Positions 14,665 through 20,843 of a stretch of 27,500 nt of DNA are shown in pieces; position 1 is the stretch's first letter, and every line of letters begins with the position of its first letter. Source of the DNA: an uncultured Oscillospiraceae bacterium (GTDB lineage Bacteria; Bacillota; Clostridia; Oscillospirales; Acutalibacteraceae); the NCBI GenBank assembly GCA_900543555.1, contig UQRL01000032.1, positions 1 to 27,500 of the forward strand, given 5' to 3'. Under the pieces are notes generated by a model. The model was not told the DNA's origin and ran no database searches. It saw only the letters and a program-made list of their open reading frames with translations. Made by a program: the position numbers and the translations under genes.

Positions 14665-15176
14665 GGCACCACCACCTTCTCTCCCGCCTCCAGTTCATTG
14701 ATGTTTGGAATATGAGGGTTGGACTCTACCAGCGCCTCTATGGGAAGGCCCCATCGGTTGGCGTAATCCCACAGGCTTTCCCCTTCCTGCGCCCTGTAGG
14801 TTCCGCTTCCCGAAAAGGCAGGCTGCCCCTCCCATTCCGTAAAGGAAAAGCTGTACCGAACCAGGTCCTTTCCCTGGGCTCCGGTGAGCTCCAGCCGGTC
14901 CATCAGCGCCCAGAAGGGGGTGAGCCCAGGCAATTGCAGCCTGCCCGGCCCCTCTTGCGCATAGGCCCGCTGCAGGGCCGCCCACCGCTCCATACAGTCT
15001 GCCCCGGAGAAGTATCCCTCCCCAGTGACTTTGCGGCGCTGCTGTCCCAGTTCCTCGGCCCTGCTTTCCCCATAGGGAACACGGACCTCTGCCACATTTC
15101 TGGCGCTTTCCACCTGCAGAGACACTGGGTTATCCTGCCAGGTGAAGTCCCGAAAGCGCATTCCCATCAGCCGCAC
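14661..15176 (-). CDS. DNA-circularisation N-terminal/LysM protein (XkdP-like)
   Basis: 171 residues. The N-terminal part (residues 6-115: FRDFTWQDNPVSLQVES, VPYGESRAEELGQQRRKVTGEGYFSG, WALMDRLELTGAQGKDLVRYSFSFTEW) matches the tube-end adaptor domain found in DNA-circularisation/XkdP-type proteins. A single LysM domain ends the protein (about 122-171: YRAQEGESLWDYANRWGLPIEALVESNPHI), likely contacting the hub or peptidoglycan. The start is GTG at 15176, supported by AAAGGAGGTG at ideal spacing; the ATG at 15167 is too far. It is normally placed after the tape-measure gene, which is absent here. Confidence 0.78.
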   Translation of the reverse strand: MRLMGMRFRDFTWQDNPVSLQVESARNVAEVRVPYGESRAEELGQQRRKVTGEGYFSGADCMERWAALQRAYAQEGPGRLQLPGLTPFWALMDRLELTGAQGKDLVRYSFSFTEWEGQPAFSGSGTYRAQEGESLWDYANRWGLPIEALVESNPHIPNINELEAGEKVVVP

Positions 15177-15191
15177 AGCCGCCCACCTCCT

Positions 15192-15287
15192 TTACAGGGA
15201 AGCCGGGTAGCGCCGGCTGTCCCGCTCTACCTGCCGGGAGACCTCCTCGGCCCTGTCACGGCTGGTTTCACTTCTCTCTTCCCTCAT
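15192..15287 (-). CDS. 31-residue charged peptide of the particle operon
   Basis: MREERSETSRDRAEEVSRQVERDSRRYPASL: 31 residues, about half charged and predicted helical up to the last few residues. Its ATG overlaps the stop of the preceding gene (ATGA, 15284-15287), exactly as other gene pairs in this operon do, and the next gene starts 15 bp after its stop. It sits where sheath, tube and tape-measure genes lie in PBSX-like operons. It may be a mini-protein, a vestige or a coupling device. No family was recognised. Confidence 0.5.
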   Translation of the reverse strand: MREERSETSRDRAEEVSRQVERDSRRYPASL

Positions 15288-15961
15288 GGCGTCTCCTCCA
15301 TTTCTTCCCGGTTTGCGGCAAGGAAGACCGCCTTCCCTGCTGTAAGCTCCAACCGTTTCCACCGGCACCCCGTATAGCGCGCCTTTCCAATCTGCGCGGT
15401 AAACACCGCCATTCTCTCCAAACCAGAGGGGTTTTGAAGCCCCTCCAGCTCCACCTGGTATTGGACCCCCGGGTCCCGCAGGGCAAAGGGCTCTTCCTCC
15501 CCCACTGAAACCAGCTCCTCGCCGGAAAGGGAAAGGGACACCGATATCCCTGCCGCCCGGTACGCCTTTCCTCCCAGAAGGATTTCCCTGCCCTGGAGGG
15601 AGAGGCCCTCCTCCCCAGAAAATAAGGCTCGCAGAACAGCGCAGCGATGGCGGGTCAGGTTGTCGGTCCGGCCTGTTTCCCGCGTCAATTCCCCGCACCC
15701 GGGGCACTGCTCCCGCAGCAGGCTCCACAAGGCGGAGAGCACCTGTTCCCGCTGGGATTCCTCCGGGGCGAAAATCCAAAAGACCAGCTCCGTCTCCTGG
15801 CGGCCATCTTGCAGGCGCTGCGCCGCCACCTGGCCGCAGACCACCGGGCGCACCAGAAGCCGGGTGCCCCAGCCGGGATCATAGGCCTGCCGGAAGTCCA
15901 CGTTCTCCACATTTTCCTGGAAGAGCTCCAGCAGCCCCTCCAGCAGGTCAGTTTCCGCCAT
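15284..15961 (-). CDS. Two-part tail-completion-like protein with beta-rich C-terminus
   Basis: 225 residues. The first half (1-105: LLEGLLELFQENVENV, WGTRLLVRPVVCGQVAAQRL, ELVFWIFAPEESQREQVLSALWSLLRE) has the alpha/beta pattern of tail-terminator/completion proteins. The second half (about 113-215: GREILLGGKAYRAAGISVSLSLSG, VQYQVELEGL, MAVFTAQIGKARYTGCRW) is all-beta and loosely resembles tail-tube or hub-ring domains. The fusion reading is an inference. It overlaps the upstream gene by 14 bp and the 31-residue gene by an ATGA. Confidence 0.5.
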   Translation of the reverse strand: MAETDLLEGLLELFQENVENVDFRQAYDPGWGTRLLVRPVVCGQVAAQRLQDGRQETELVFWIFAPEESQREQVLSALWSLLREQCPGCGELTRETGRTDNLTRHRCAVLRALFSGEEGLSLQGREILLGGKAYRAAGISVSLSLSGEELVSVGEEEPFALRDPGVQYQVELEGLQNPSGLERMAVFTAQIGKARYTGCRWKRLELTAGKAVFLAANREEMEETP

Positions 15962-16283
15962 CGTCTTCCCACCTTTCCAAAAGGGCCTGCTCCCACAGCC
16001 GCCGGCCGCCCAAAGTGACCTCCTCCGCGCGCAGCACCCGATATGCCTGACCGCCCTGGGTCAGCTTTCCACCCCGGGCCCCCAGCAGCTCGGGGAAGCT
16101 GCCGGCAAACCGGTACAGAGGCGCGGCCAGCTTGCCCAGCAAGTGGGGGCGCTCTCCCCACAGGTCGGCCTTTTCCTCCCCCCAGGGGAACACCACCCCA
16201 AATCCCTGAGCGGGGTCCTTCCCCTCTTGCACAAGGGACGCCCTGCCTGCCCGGCGAAACCACTCCTTTTCCCTGCTTCTCAT
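15948..16283 (-). CDS. Head-tail connector/stopper-like protein
   Basis: 111 residues. Basic N-terminus (MRSREKEWFRRAGRA), then beta segments GFGVVFPWGEEKADLWGERPHLLGKLAAPLYRFAGSF and YRVLRAEEVTLGGRRLWEQALLER. No family is securely recognised. The place (second gene after the capsid) and size match the head-closure/stopper proteins of PBSX-like phages (yqbH/xkdH positions). The start and the previous stop overlap as ATGA (16280-16283). Confidence 0.55.
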   Translation of the reverse strand: MRSREKEWFRRAGRASLVQEGKDPAQGFGVVFPWGEEKADLWGERPHLLGKLAAPLYRFAGSFPELLGARGGKLTQGGQAYRVLRAEEVTLGGRRLWEQALLERWEDDGGN

Positions 16284-16675
16284 GGCTTCCACCTCACTTG
16301 GGAAAAATAAAAGCCCGGTTCTTCCAGCGCGGGAGCAACGGCCCGGCGCTTTTCCTCTACCAACAGGGCGGCCCTCTCGCTGCCTCCCCCCTGTGTGAGT
16401 TTCACCTCTCCTGCCGTAATGCTTTGGGGCGTTACGGCCTCCTCTGTCAAAAGCAGCTGATAAAAGGCCTGGGCCGCCGCCAAAACTTCCAGCCCCGCTT
16501 CCCATTCTTGCAGCTCTTCCTCCGTCAAACAGGGGCGCACCTGTCCCTGCACCTGCTGGGCGCACTGGGCGCACAGCGCCGCACAGAGCGCTTCCCGCTC
16601 CGTGCCCTCCTCGTCCGCGGCCTCCCCGCTGAACCGGGCAAATTCCTGCTTGACCACTGCCAAATCCAATTCCAA
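16280..16675 (-). CDS. Head-tail adaptor-like helical protein (yqbG position)
   Basis: 131 residues, mostly helical: LTEEELQEWEAGLEVLAAAQAFYQLLL (about 50-76) followed by AGEVKLTQGGGSERAALLVEEKR, the typical 'helix pair, then G.v.v' layout of gp6/gp15-type adaptors that sit on the portal. The start is TTG at 16675, supported by GGAAGGGAGG eight bases upstream; no in-frame ATG is available there. It follows the capsid gene after 82 bp containing a terminator-like hairpin. Confidence 0.65.
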   Translation of the reverse strand: MELDLAVVKQEFARFSGEAADEEGTEREALCAALCAQCAQQVQGQVRPCLTEEELQEWEAGLEVLAAAQAFYQLLLTEEAVTPQSITAGEVKLTQGGGSERAALLVEEKRRAVAPALEEPGFYFSQVRWKP

Positions 16676-16702
16676 TGAAGCAGCCTCCCTTCCATGTAAA
16701 TC

Positions 16703-16733
16703 AAAAAGGAAGAAAAGGGGGACAGCTGTCCCC
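16703..16733 (-). terminator. Hairpin after the capsid gene (partial terminator)
   Basis: The palindrome GGGGACAGCTGTCCCC (16718-16733) forms an 8-bp stem. On the minus strand it is followed by CTTTTCTTCCTTTTTG. It is the only real intergenic gap of the operon and lies just after the capsid stop. It probably lowers transcription of the low-copy head-tail genes relative to capsid, or stabilises the capsid mRNA end. Confidence 0.55.
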
Positions 16734-16757
16734 GTCCCCCTTCCTCCACATTTCCGC

Positions 16758-17762
16758 TTACTCTACCGTGTAGCTCACACCCTGGGCCGCGCCCTCAAAA
16801 ATGCGGGCAAAGCCTGCAATGGCGCTGACGGAGATCTTCTCCAGCTGCCGGTCGATGAGCTTGTCGCTGTCCACCAGCACGTCCCCAGCCTGGACCATCT
16901 CCAGGGCGCAGTTCTTGTCCAGGGCGATGATCTTGCCCTCCTCCATGCCGGGCACATGGACCAGGGCGGCCCCCAGGGGAGTGACCAGCTTGCCGGTGCC
17001 CTGGAAGTTCAGCCCTGCCTGGGCGTCTTTAAACTCGCTGATCTGCAAGAGCTTCTGGATGCCGCCGGTGCCCGCGGCGATGGCATTGAGCTGGTAGGGG
17101 GCCAGGCTGCCCCACAGCTTCAAAAAGTCCGCATAGCTCAGGGACGTGCTGGAGGCAAAGGTGATGCCGTCCTTGCTGCCGTCGCCGTTGATGAGCACGT
17201 CCACCGCGTCCTCCAGCTGGGCCGCGGCAATGCCCGCGCCAATCTGGCCCAATGCCACGGTGAGCAGGTCCAGCTTCTGGAAGCGCAGGGCCTCATAGGA
17301 GCTGGAGAGCACCCGCCCCCGCTTGTGCAGGGGCACCAGGCCGCTGCCCAGGCGCAGGGTGGTCTGGGGCAGCTGGGCCCCTTCAGAGACCACGGCGGCC
17401 TGCCAGGTCTCGTCCTCCGCGTCGATGGTGCGGTAGTCCATACCGTCAATGCGGGTGACCGTGGCCACCAGGTCGTTCACCTGGCTCACCCGCTCCATGC
17501 CCTGGCGCACGGCCCGGGACACATACTCCGGGAACAGAGCAGCCCCCGCCGAAGTGGCGAAAAAGCGCTCCACCGGGTCGGAACCGGGACCGCTGACTTT
17601 GATGTCAAAGCGCTTCAGCTGGCGCTGGAAAGCGTCCAGCCCTTCCAGGGGCGTGCCCCGGTACTGCTCCGAGCGGTCCAGCTCCTCCAGCACCTGGGTA
17701 AAACTCTTGCCGGGGACGCTGTACATCCCTTTTTCCAGTGTGATATGTTCATATCCTGCCAT
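16758..17762 (-). CDS. HK97-fold major capsid protein (XkdG-like)
   Basis: 334 residues. It opens EKGMYSVPGKSFTQVLEELDRSEQYRGTPLEGLDAFQRQLKRFDIKVSG, the conserved N-arm of Clostridia PBSX/Mu-like capsids. FFATSAGAALFPEYVSRAVRQGME (about 67-90), the E-loop/spine region VNDLVATVTRIDGMDYRTI and RVLSSSYEALRFQ, and an A-domain rich in Gly/Leu follow. The C-terminus ends in the LIDRQLEKISVSAIAGFARIFEGA strand. There is no long delta domain, which fits a separate scaffold fused to the protease. The ATG at 17762 has GGGAGGA upstream. It is intact and of normal length; self-assembly of a shell is plausible. Confidence 0.88.
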   Translation of the reverse strand: MAGYEHITLEKGMYSVPGKSFTQVLEELDRSEQYRGTPLEGLDAFQRQLKRFDIKVSGPGSDPVERFFATSAGAALFPEYVSRAVRQGMERVSQVNDLVATVTRIDGMDYRTIDAEDETWQAAVVSEGAQLPQTTLRLGSGLVPLHKRGRVLSSSYEALRFQKLDLLTVALGQIGAGIAAAQLEDAVDVLINGDGSKDGITFASSTSLSYADFLKLWGSLAPYQLNAIAAGTGGIQKLLQISEFKDAQAGLNFQGTGKLVTPLGAALVHVPGMEEGKIIALDKNCALEMVQAGDVLVDSDKLIDRQLEKISVSAIAGFARIFEGAAQGVSYTVE

Positions 17763-17780
17763 AACCCATTCCTCCCTTTC

Positions 17781-18131
17781 TCAGCAAAAGATAACGCCGC
17801 AAATTCCTGCGGCAGTGTCCACATCCGTGACAATGCCCGGGCGGCCCGTGGTGCCCGCGTCCAGCTTCCCGCTGGAATCCAGGGCCAGCAGGGCGCAGCC
17901 CACCGCCAAATCACTGGCGCAGGGCAGGCGCATATACCCCGCCACCTGCACTGCGGCCAAGTCTCCCTTCACACCCAGCACCAGGCCCACCGGGGTGGCG
18001 CTTACCGGGCAGACCTTCACTGTGTTGTTGGCGGCAAGGGATACCAGGTCCCCCTCCTTGGCGGCAGTTCCAGTGGTGTCCAGTTTCATGGTGACCACCT
18101 GTTCGGCCACTCCCTCATACGAAATGCTCAT
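17781..18131 (-). CDS. Capsid decoration protein (DUF2190-like)
   Basis: 116 residues, almost all beta: VVTMKLDTTGTAAKEGDLVSLAANNTVKVCPVSATPVGLVLGVKGDLAAVQVAGYMRLPC, then VGCALLALDSSGKLDAG and GIVTDVDTAAGICGVIFC. The 'G..v.l..n.tv.....g...G.v......a.Vqv.G' pattern is that of DUF2190/decoration trimers bound to HK97-type shells. It lies between protease/scaffold and capsid, the usual place. The ATG at 18131 follows AAAGGGGAAAGG; the gap to the protease gene is 24 bp. Confidence 0.75.
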   Translation of the reverse strand: MSISYEGVAEQVVTMKLDTTGTAAKEGDLVSLAANNTVKVCPVSATPVGLVLGVKGDLAAVQVAGYMRLPCASDLAVGCALLALDSSGKLDAGTTGRPGIVTDVDTAAGICGVIFC

Positions 18132-18155
18132 ATCCTTTCCCCTTTCTCAACTGTG

Positions 18156-19100
18156 TCAAATGCAAAACTCCCCATTGGATGCCTCCCGCACCCCTTGGGC
18201 CTCCGGCGCCAGCTGGGGCTTCAGCGGCAGCTTCTGCCCCGCCAGCTTCTCATAGGTCTCCGCCATCTGGGAGAGCTCCGGCAATGCCAGGGCCTTCACC
18301 ACCGCCTCCATCACAGCGCGGGGAAGTTCCGGCTGCAGCACGGCGCTGTACTTCAGCACGTCCCCTTGCAGCCTCTCCCGGTAGGAGCGGCCCCACTGGG
18401 CCTCTTCTTTCCACGCCTTCACCTGGGCCAGCAGTTCCCCCGCCTGGGATTTGGTCAGCAGCACCCCCTCCTCGGGGGCCTCCTCCAGGCGCTTTTCAAT
18501 ATCCATGTCCATCCCTCCTTCATAGTGCTTTACAACCCCCGCGGCCCGCTGGGCGGGCACCGCCACAAAAGAGCACTCATAGGCGTCCACCGGGTCACAC
18601 AGCACCCGGTGGCACCGGCGCCCGCCATAGGTGCGGCCCTTTATGTGCTGGCACTGTTCCTTCCCGCACAGGGAGCACACCGAGCGCTTCATAGAGCAGC
18701 CCACGCTCACCTCCTTCAGAATGCCGCTCTCGATCAGCTCGATGACCTGCCGGTTCTTCTCCGTGCGGGGCAGATATGCCTTGGCGGTCAGGCGCACATA
18801 AGGCTCTCCCGCCTGGGTTGTCTTGTCTGGCAGTTCTTCCAGGCCCGTGTCATAGATACGGGCTGTCTGGCTGGCGGCGCTCCTCTGGTGATCCAGCAGA
18901 ACTGTCTTTCCCAGGAACAGCTCCCTCAGACCCTCCAAGGCCTCCCGGGAGAAGCGCTCAAAATCCCGGTCCACCTCGTTGTCACACAGCACCAGGGAGA
19001 AGGTGTACACCTCCTCCGGGCTGTAGGCCCGCCGGGTGTAACGGCCGATCTGCTCCATATCCGGCGCCGCGGCATTCTTCCGCACCAAGCCCTCTTTCAT
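18156..19100 (-). CDS. XkdF-like prohead protease fused to a scaffold domain
   Basis: 314 residues. The N-terminal protease (about 25-195) has His70 in VLLDHQ, Ser131 in EVSVGCS and DAYECSFVAVPAQ (171-183), the motifs of the XkdF/S78-type maturation proteases. Between them is an inserted cysteine cluster C-x2-C-x4-C-x-H (141-151: CSLCGKEQCQH) plus RRCHRVLC (161-167), probably a zinc site. The C-terminal part (about 198-314) is helical and charged and resembles the scaffold part (LAQVKAWKEEAQWGRSYRERLQGDVLKY). It would guide shell assembly and be cut away. Its ATG overlaps the portal stop (ATGA, 19097-19100). Confidence 0.8.
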   Translation of the reverse strand: MKEGLVRKNAAAPDMEQIGRYTRRAYSPEEVYTFSLVLCDNEVDRDFERFSREALEGLRELFLGKTVLLDHQRSAASQTARIYDTGLEELPDKTTQAGEPYVRLTAKAYLPRTEKNRQVIELIESGILKEVSVGCSMKRSVCSLCGKEQCQHIKGRTYGGRRCHRVLCDPVDAYECSFVAVPAQRAAGVVKHYEGGMDMDIEKRLEEAPEEGVLLTKSQAGELLAQVKAWKEEAQWGRSYRERLQGDVLKYSAVLQPELPRAVMEAVVKALALPELSQMAETYEKLAGQKLPLKPQLAPEAQGVREASNGEFCI

Positions 19101-20209
19101 GTCTCCTCCTCCTTCAATTCCAGCTGCCGGGCCCGGGCGTTGAGGTACCGGGCGTTGGCATGGTCCACCTCATCCTGCATGGTGATTTGCTCCCACTCCA
19201 CCCGGCACTGCGGGTCATAGCCCGCCAGGGTGAGCCAGGTTCGGCAGATTTTCTGGATTACAGGGGTCAGCAGCCCGCGGTAGGCGTCCAGCTCGCTGGT
19301 GAGCATATCCGCCTGCTGGCTGGACATCCGCTCCGTAGAGGACCAGGAAAGCCCCAGCAGGAAGGGGGGCACCCCCAGCTTGGCCACGATCTGCTCCAGC
19401 ATCTGGCGCACGGGCACCTCGCTGTCCAGGATTTGGTTGTCCGCTCCAATGGCCTTGATGGACACGTCCCCCACCGCCACGAAGTCGCTGACCTCCCGGC
19501 TGTGCATGGCCCGTCTCCACTCCTCCGCCATCTGGCGCGCCCGGTCCCCTGCGTACAGGCCGGAGGGGTCGGGTTTGCAGGTGACGGCGAACCGCACGTT
19601 CCCCAGCCTGTCCCAGTTGACCCCCAAGGTCTTGTAGATTTTCAGCAGGATCTCGCTGACAAACGGCAGCCCCCGCAGCAGGGAGGTGCCCCAGATGGAG
19701 CCCGCCTCCGGGGCCAGGGCGGAGAGCAGCAGCAGCTCGGGATAGGGGCAGGGCCGTTTCCGATCCCCCTCCCACACGGAGACAGCGGCCTCCAGGGGGC
19801 CCTTCGGTTCCAGTTCTACCCCGTCCAGAGAGGCGTTGTACAGGGCAGCCACCTGGCCGCCTCCCAGCACCATCTCCCCCACCGCGTTGCCATAGGTGAG
19901 CAGCTGCTCGAAGTAGACGCCCAAAAAGGCCTGCACCCCGTGCTCCATGGCGTTTACCGGGACGGACTGCAGAAACTCCTCCAGCTCCCGCTGGGCCTGC
20001 GCTTGGGGGCAGGAGACGGTGAACTCTCCCAGCAGCCTGCGGAGCTTTCCAATGGCCGCGTCGATGATGGGGACGCTTTCCCGCAAAGCCCGGTAGAGCC
20101 GCCTCTCTCCGGGACCCGAGGGCGCGCCCCCCGCCAGGCGGAAAGACTCCTCCGGACGGGTCTGCACCGAAAGGGCCGCTTTTTCCTCCTTTCTCCGAAA
20201 CTTCAACAT
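19097..20209 (-). CDS. Phage portal protein (XkdE-like)
   Basis: 370 residues, shorter than the usual 400-500. The motifs are typical: LYRALRESVPIIDAAIGKLRRLL near the N-terminus, LLTYGNAVGEMVL (about 105-117), YNASLDGVELEPKG, PYPELLLLS, and VPVRQMLEQIVAKLGVPPFLLGLSWSSTERMSSQQADMLTSELDAYRGLLTPV (about 268-320), the conserved clip-to-stem block. In phages it forms the dodecameric DNA gate on which terminase docks. Terminase is absent, so its role here may be only structural. The ATG at 20209 has AAAGGAGG at ideal spacing. It is the first gene of the operon. Confidence 0.9.
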   Translation of the reverse strand: MLKFRRKEEKAALSVQTRPEESFRLAGGAPSGPGERRLYRALRESVPIIDAAIGKLRRLLGEFTVSCPQAQAQRELEEFLQSVPVNAMEHGVQAFLGVYFEQLLTYGNAVGEMVLGGGQVAALYNASLDGVELEPKGPLEAAVSVWEGDRKRPCPYPELLLLSALAPEAGSIWGTSLLRGLPFVSEILLKIYKTLGVNWDRLGNVRFAVTCKPDPSGLYAGDRARQMAEEWRRAMHSREVSDFVAVGDVSIKAIGADNQILDSEVPVRQMLEQIVAKLGVPPFLLGLSWSSTERMSSQQADMLTSELDAYRGLLTPVIQKICRTWLTLAGYDPQCRVEWEQITMQDEVDHANARYLNARARQLELKEEET

Positions 20210-20224
20210 GCGTTCCTCCTTTCT

Positions 20225-20294
20225 GAAAGCAGCCAGAAAAAACTGCTTTCATAATACCCTCCAAAAAGCGAAAATTTTGCCCGTTTTGGGGCAA
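20225..20294 (-). promoter_or_regulatory. Leader/operator region of the particle operon
   Basis: An 8-bp perfect inverted repeat GAAAGCAG-N10-CTGCTTTC (20225-20250) lies between a possible -10 TATTAT (20251-20256 on the minus strand) and the portal ribosome-binding site. The -10 has no good -35. Farther up, TTGCCC-GTTTTG-GGGCAA (20277-20294) followed by TTTTTT on the plus strand forms a second dyad. The first dyad overlaps the expected transcription start and could be a repressor operator or a leader hairpin. Exact promoter position is uncertain. Confidence 0.4.
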
Positions 20295-20360
20295 TTTTTT
20301 CAAAAATTTTTTCAAAAAACTTTCAGTCTTTAATTTTATCTTACTTTGAGGGCCCGTCGC

Positions 20361-20389
20361 TTGATTTCTAAAAAGTGGTAGTGTAAGAT
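20361..20389 (+). promoter_or_regulatory. Promoter of the TM2-protein genes
   Basis: TTGATT (20361-20366), 17 bp, TAAGAT (20384-20389). It is followed by a leader of about 95 nt, GC-rich near its end, up to the first TM2 gene. The -10 lies in one arm of a 9-bp inverted repeat (20336-20344 and 20383-20391). Confidence 0.6.
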
Positions 20390-20488
20390 AAGAACAGAAG
20401 AAAACACAGCGTCTCGAGACCGATGAAATAGCAAGCCGCCCGCCGCCCCCATTTGGGACGGTGCGGCCCGGGAAAGGAATGGATCTCT

Positions 20489-20821
20489 ATGCCAGATTAT
20501 TACAATTACGACCAAAATTCCGGTCAACAGCCCATGTACAACCCACCCCAATACCAGCCCCAGGCCGGCATGGAACCCCCGCCCGGCTATGTGCAGAAAA
20601 GCCGTGTAGCCGCCGGCATCCTGGCCATCCTGATGGGCACCTACGGCATCCACAGCTTCTATCTTGGGAACACCTCTAAGGGACTGATGCAGCTGCTTCT
20701 CTCTTTGTTCACCTGCGGCATCGGCGCCATTGTGATGCTCATTTGGGGCATTGTGGACGGGGTGCGCATTTTGGACGGCCGCATCAACACCGACGCCAAC
20801 GGCGTCTTCTTAAAGGATTAA
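20489..20821 (+). CDS. TM2-domain membrane protein
   Basis: 110 residues. A short Tyr/Pro/Gln-rich head (NPPQYQPQAGMEPPPGYVQ) leads into the TM2 domain: KSRVAAGILAILMGTYGIHSFYLGNTSKGLMQLLLSLFTCGIGAIVMLIWGIVDGVRIL. This is two transmembrane helices with the conserved GxxGxHxFYLG turn. A short polar tail follows (DGRINTDANGVFLKD). The ATG at 20489 has AAAGGAA upstream; the longer reading from 20453 has none. TM2 proteins are widespread and mostly of unknown role. It is followed after 22 bp by a second TM2 gene and is transcribed away from the particle operon. Confidence 0.9.
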   Translation: MPDYYNYDQNSGQQPMYNPPQYQPQAGMEPPPGYVQKSRVAAGILAILMGTYGIHSFYLGNTSKGLMQLLLSLFTCGIGAIVMLIWGIVDGVRILDGRINTDANGVFLKD

Positions 20822-20843
20822 TCATTAAAAAAGGAGAACCGCT

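Larger units (their letters stand above)
10950..20209 (-). mobile_element. Compact phage-derived capsid-plus-baseplate operon (domesticated prophage-like element)
   Basis: Fifteen intact genes on one strand, mostly overlapping or within about 25 bp of each other (80 bp after the capsid gene). Order: portal, protease/scaffold, decoration, capsid, two connector-like proteins, tail-completion-like protein, 31-residue peptide, DNA-circularisation/LysM protein, hub, spike, gp46/gp25-like, Baseplate J, DUF2313, fibre-like. The order is that of PBSX/skin (xkdE to xkdV) with the terminase, sheath, tube, tape-measure and chaperone genes absent. No integrase, repressor, holin, endolysin or flanking att repeat is visible, and host genes adjoin both ends. 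GC content is close to that of the neighbours by eye. Confidence 0.85.

Noticed and set aside
20277..20300. Plus-strand intrinsic terminator at TTGCCC-GTTTTG-GGGCAA-TTTTTT
   Set aside because: It looks like one, but no plus-strand transcript is expected from the particle operon side; kept only as a dyad of the regulatory gap.
19215..20315. 366-codon minus-strand frame overlapping the portal gene
   Set aside because: Shifted frame of the portal gene, extremely Gly/Arg/Ala-rich; the portal frame has clear family motifs and a perfect ribosome-binding site.
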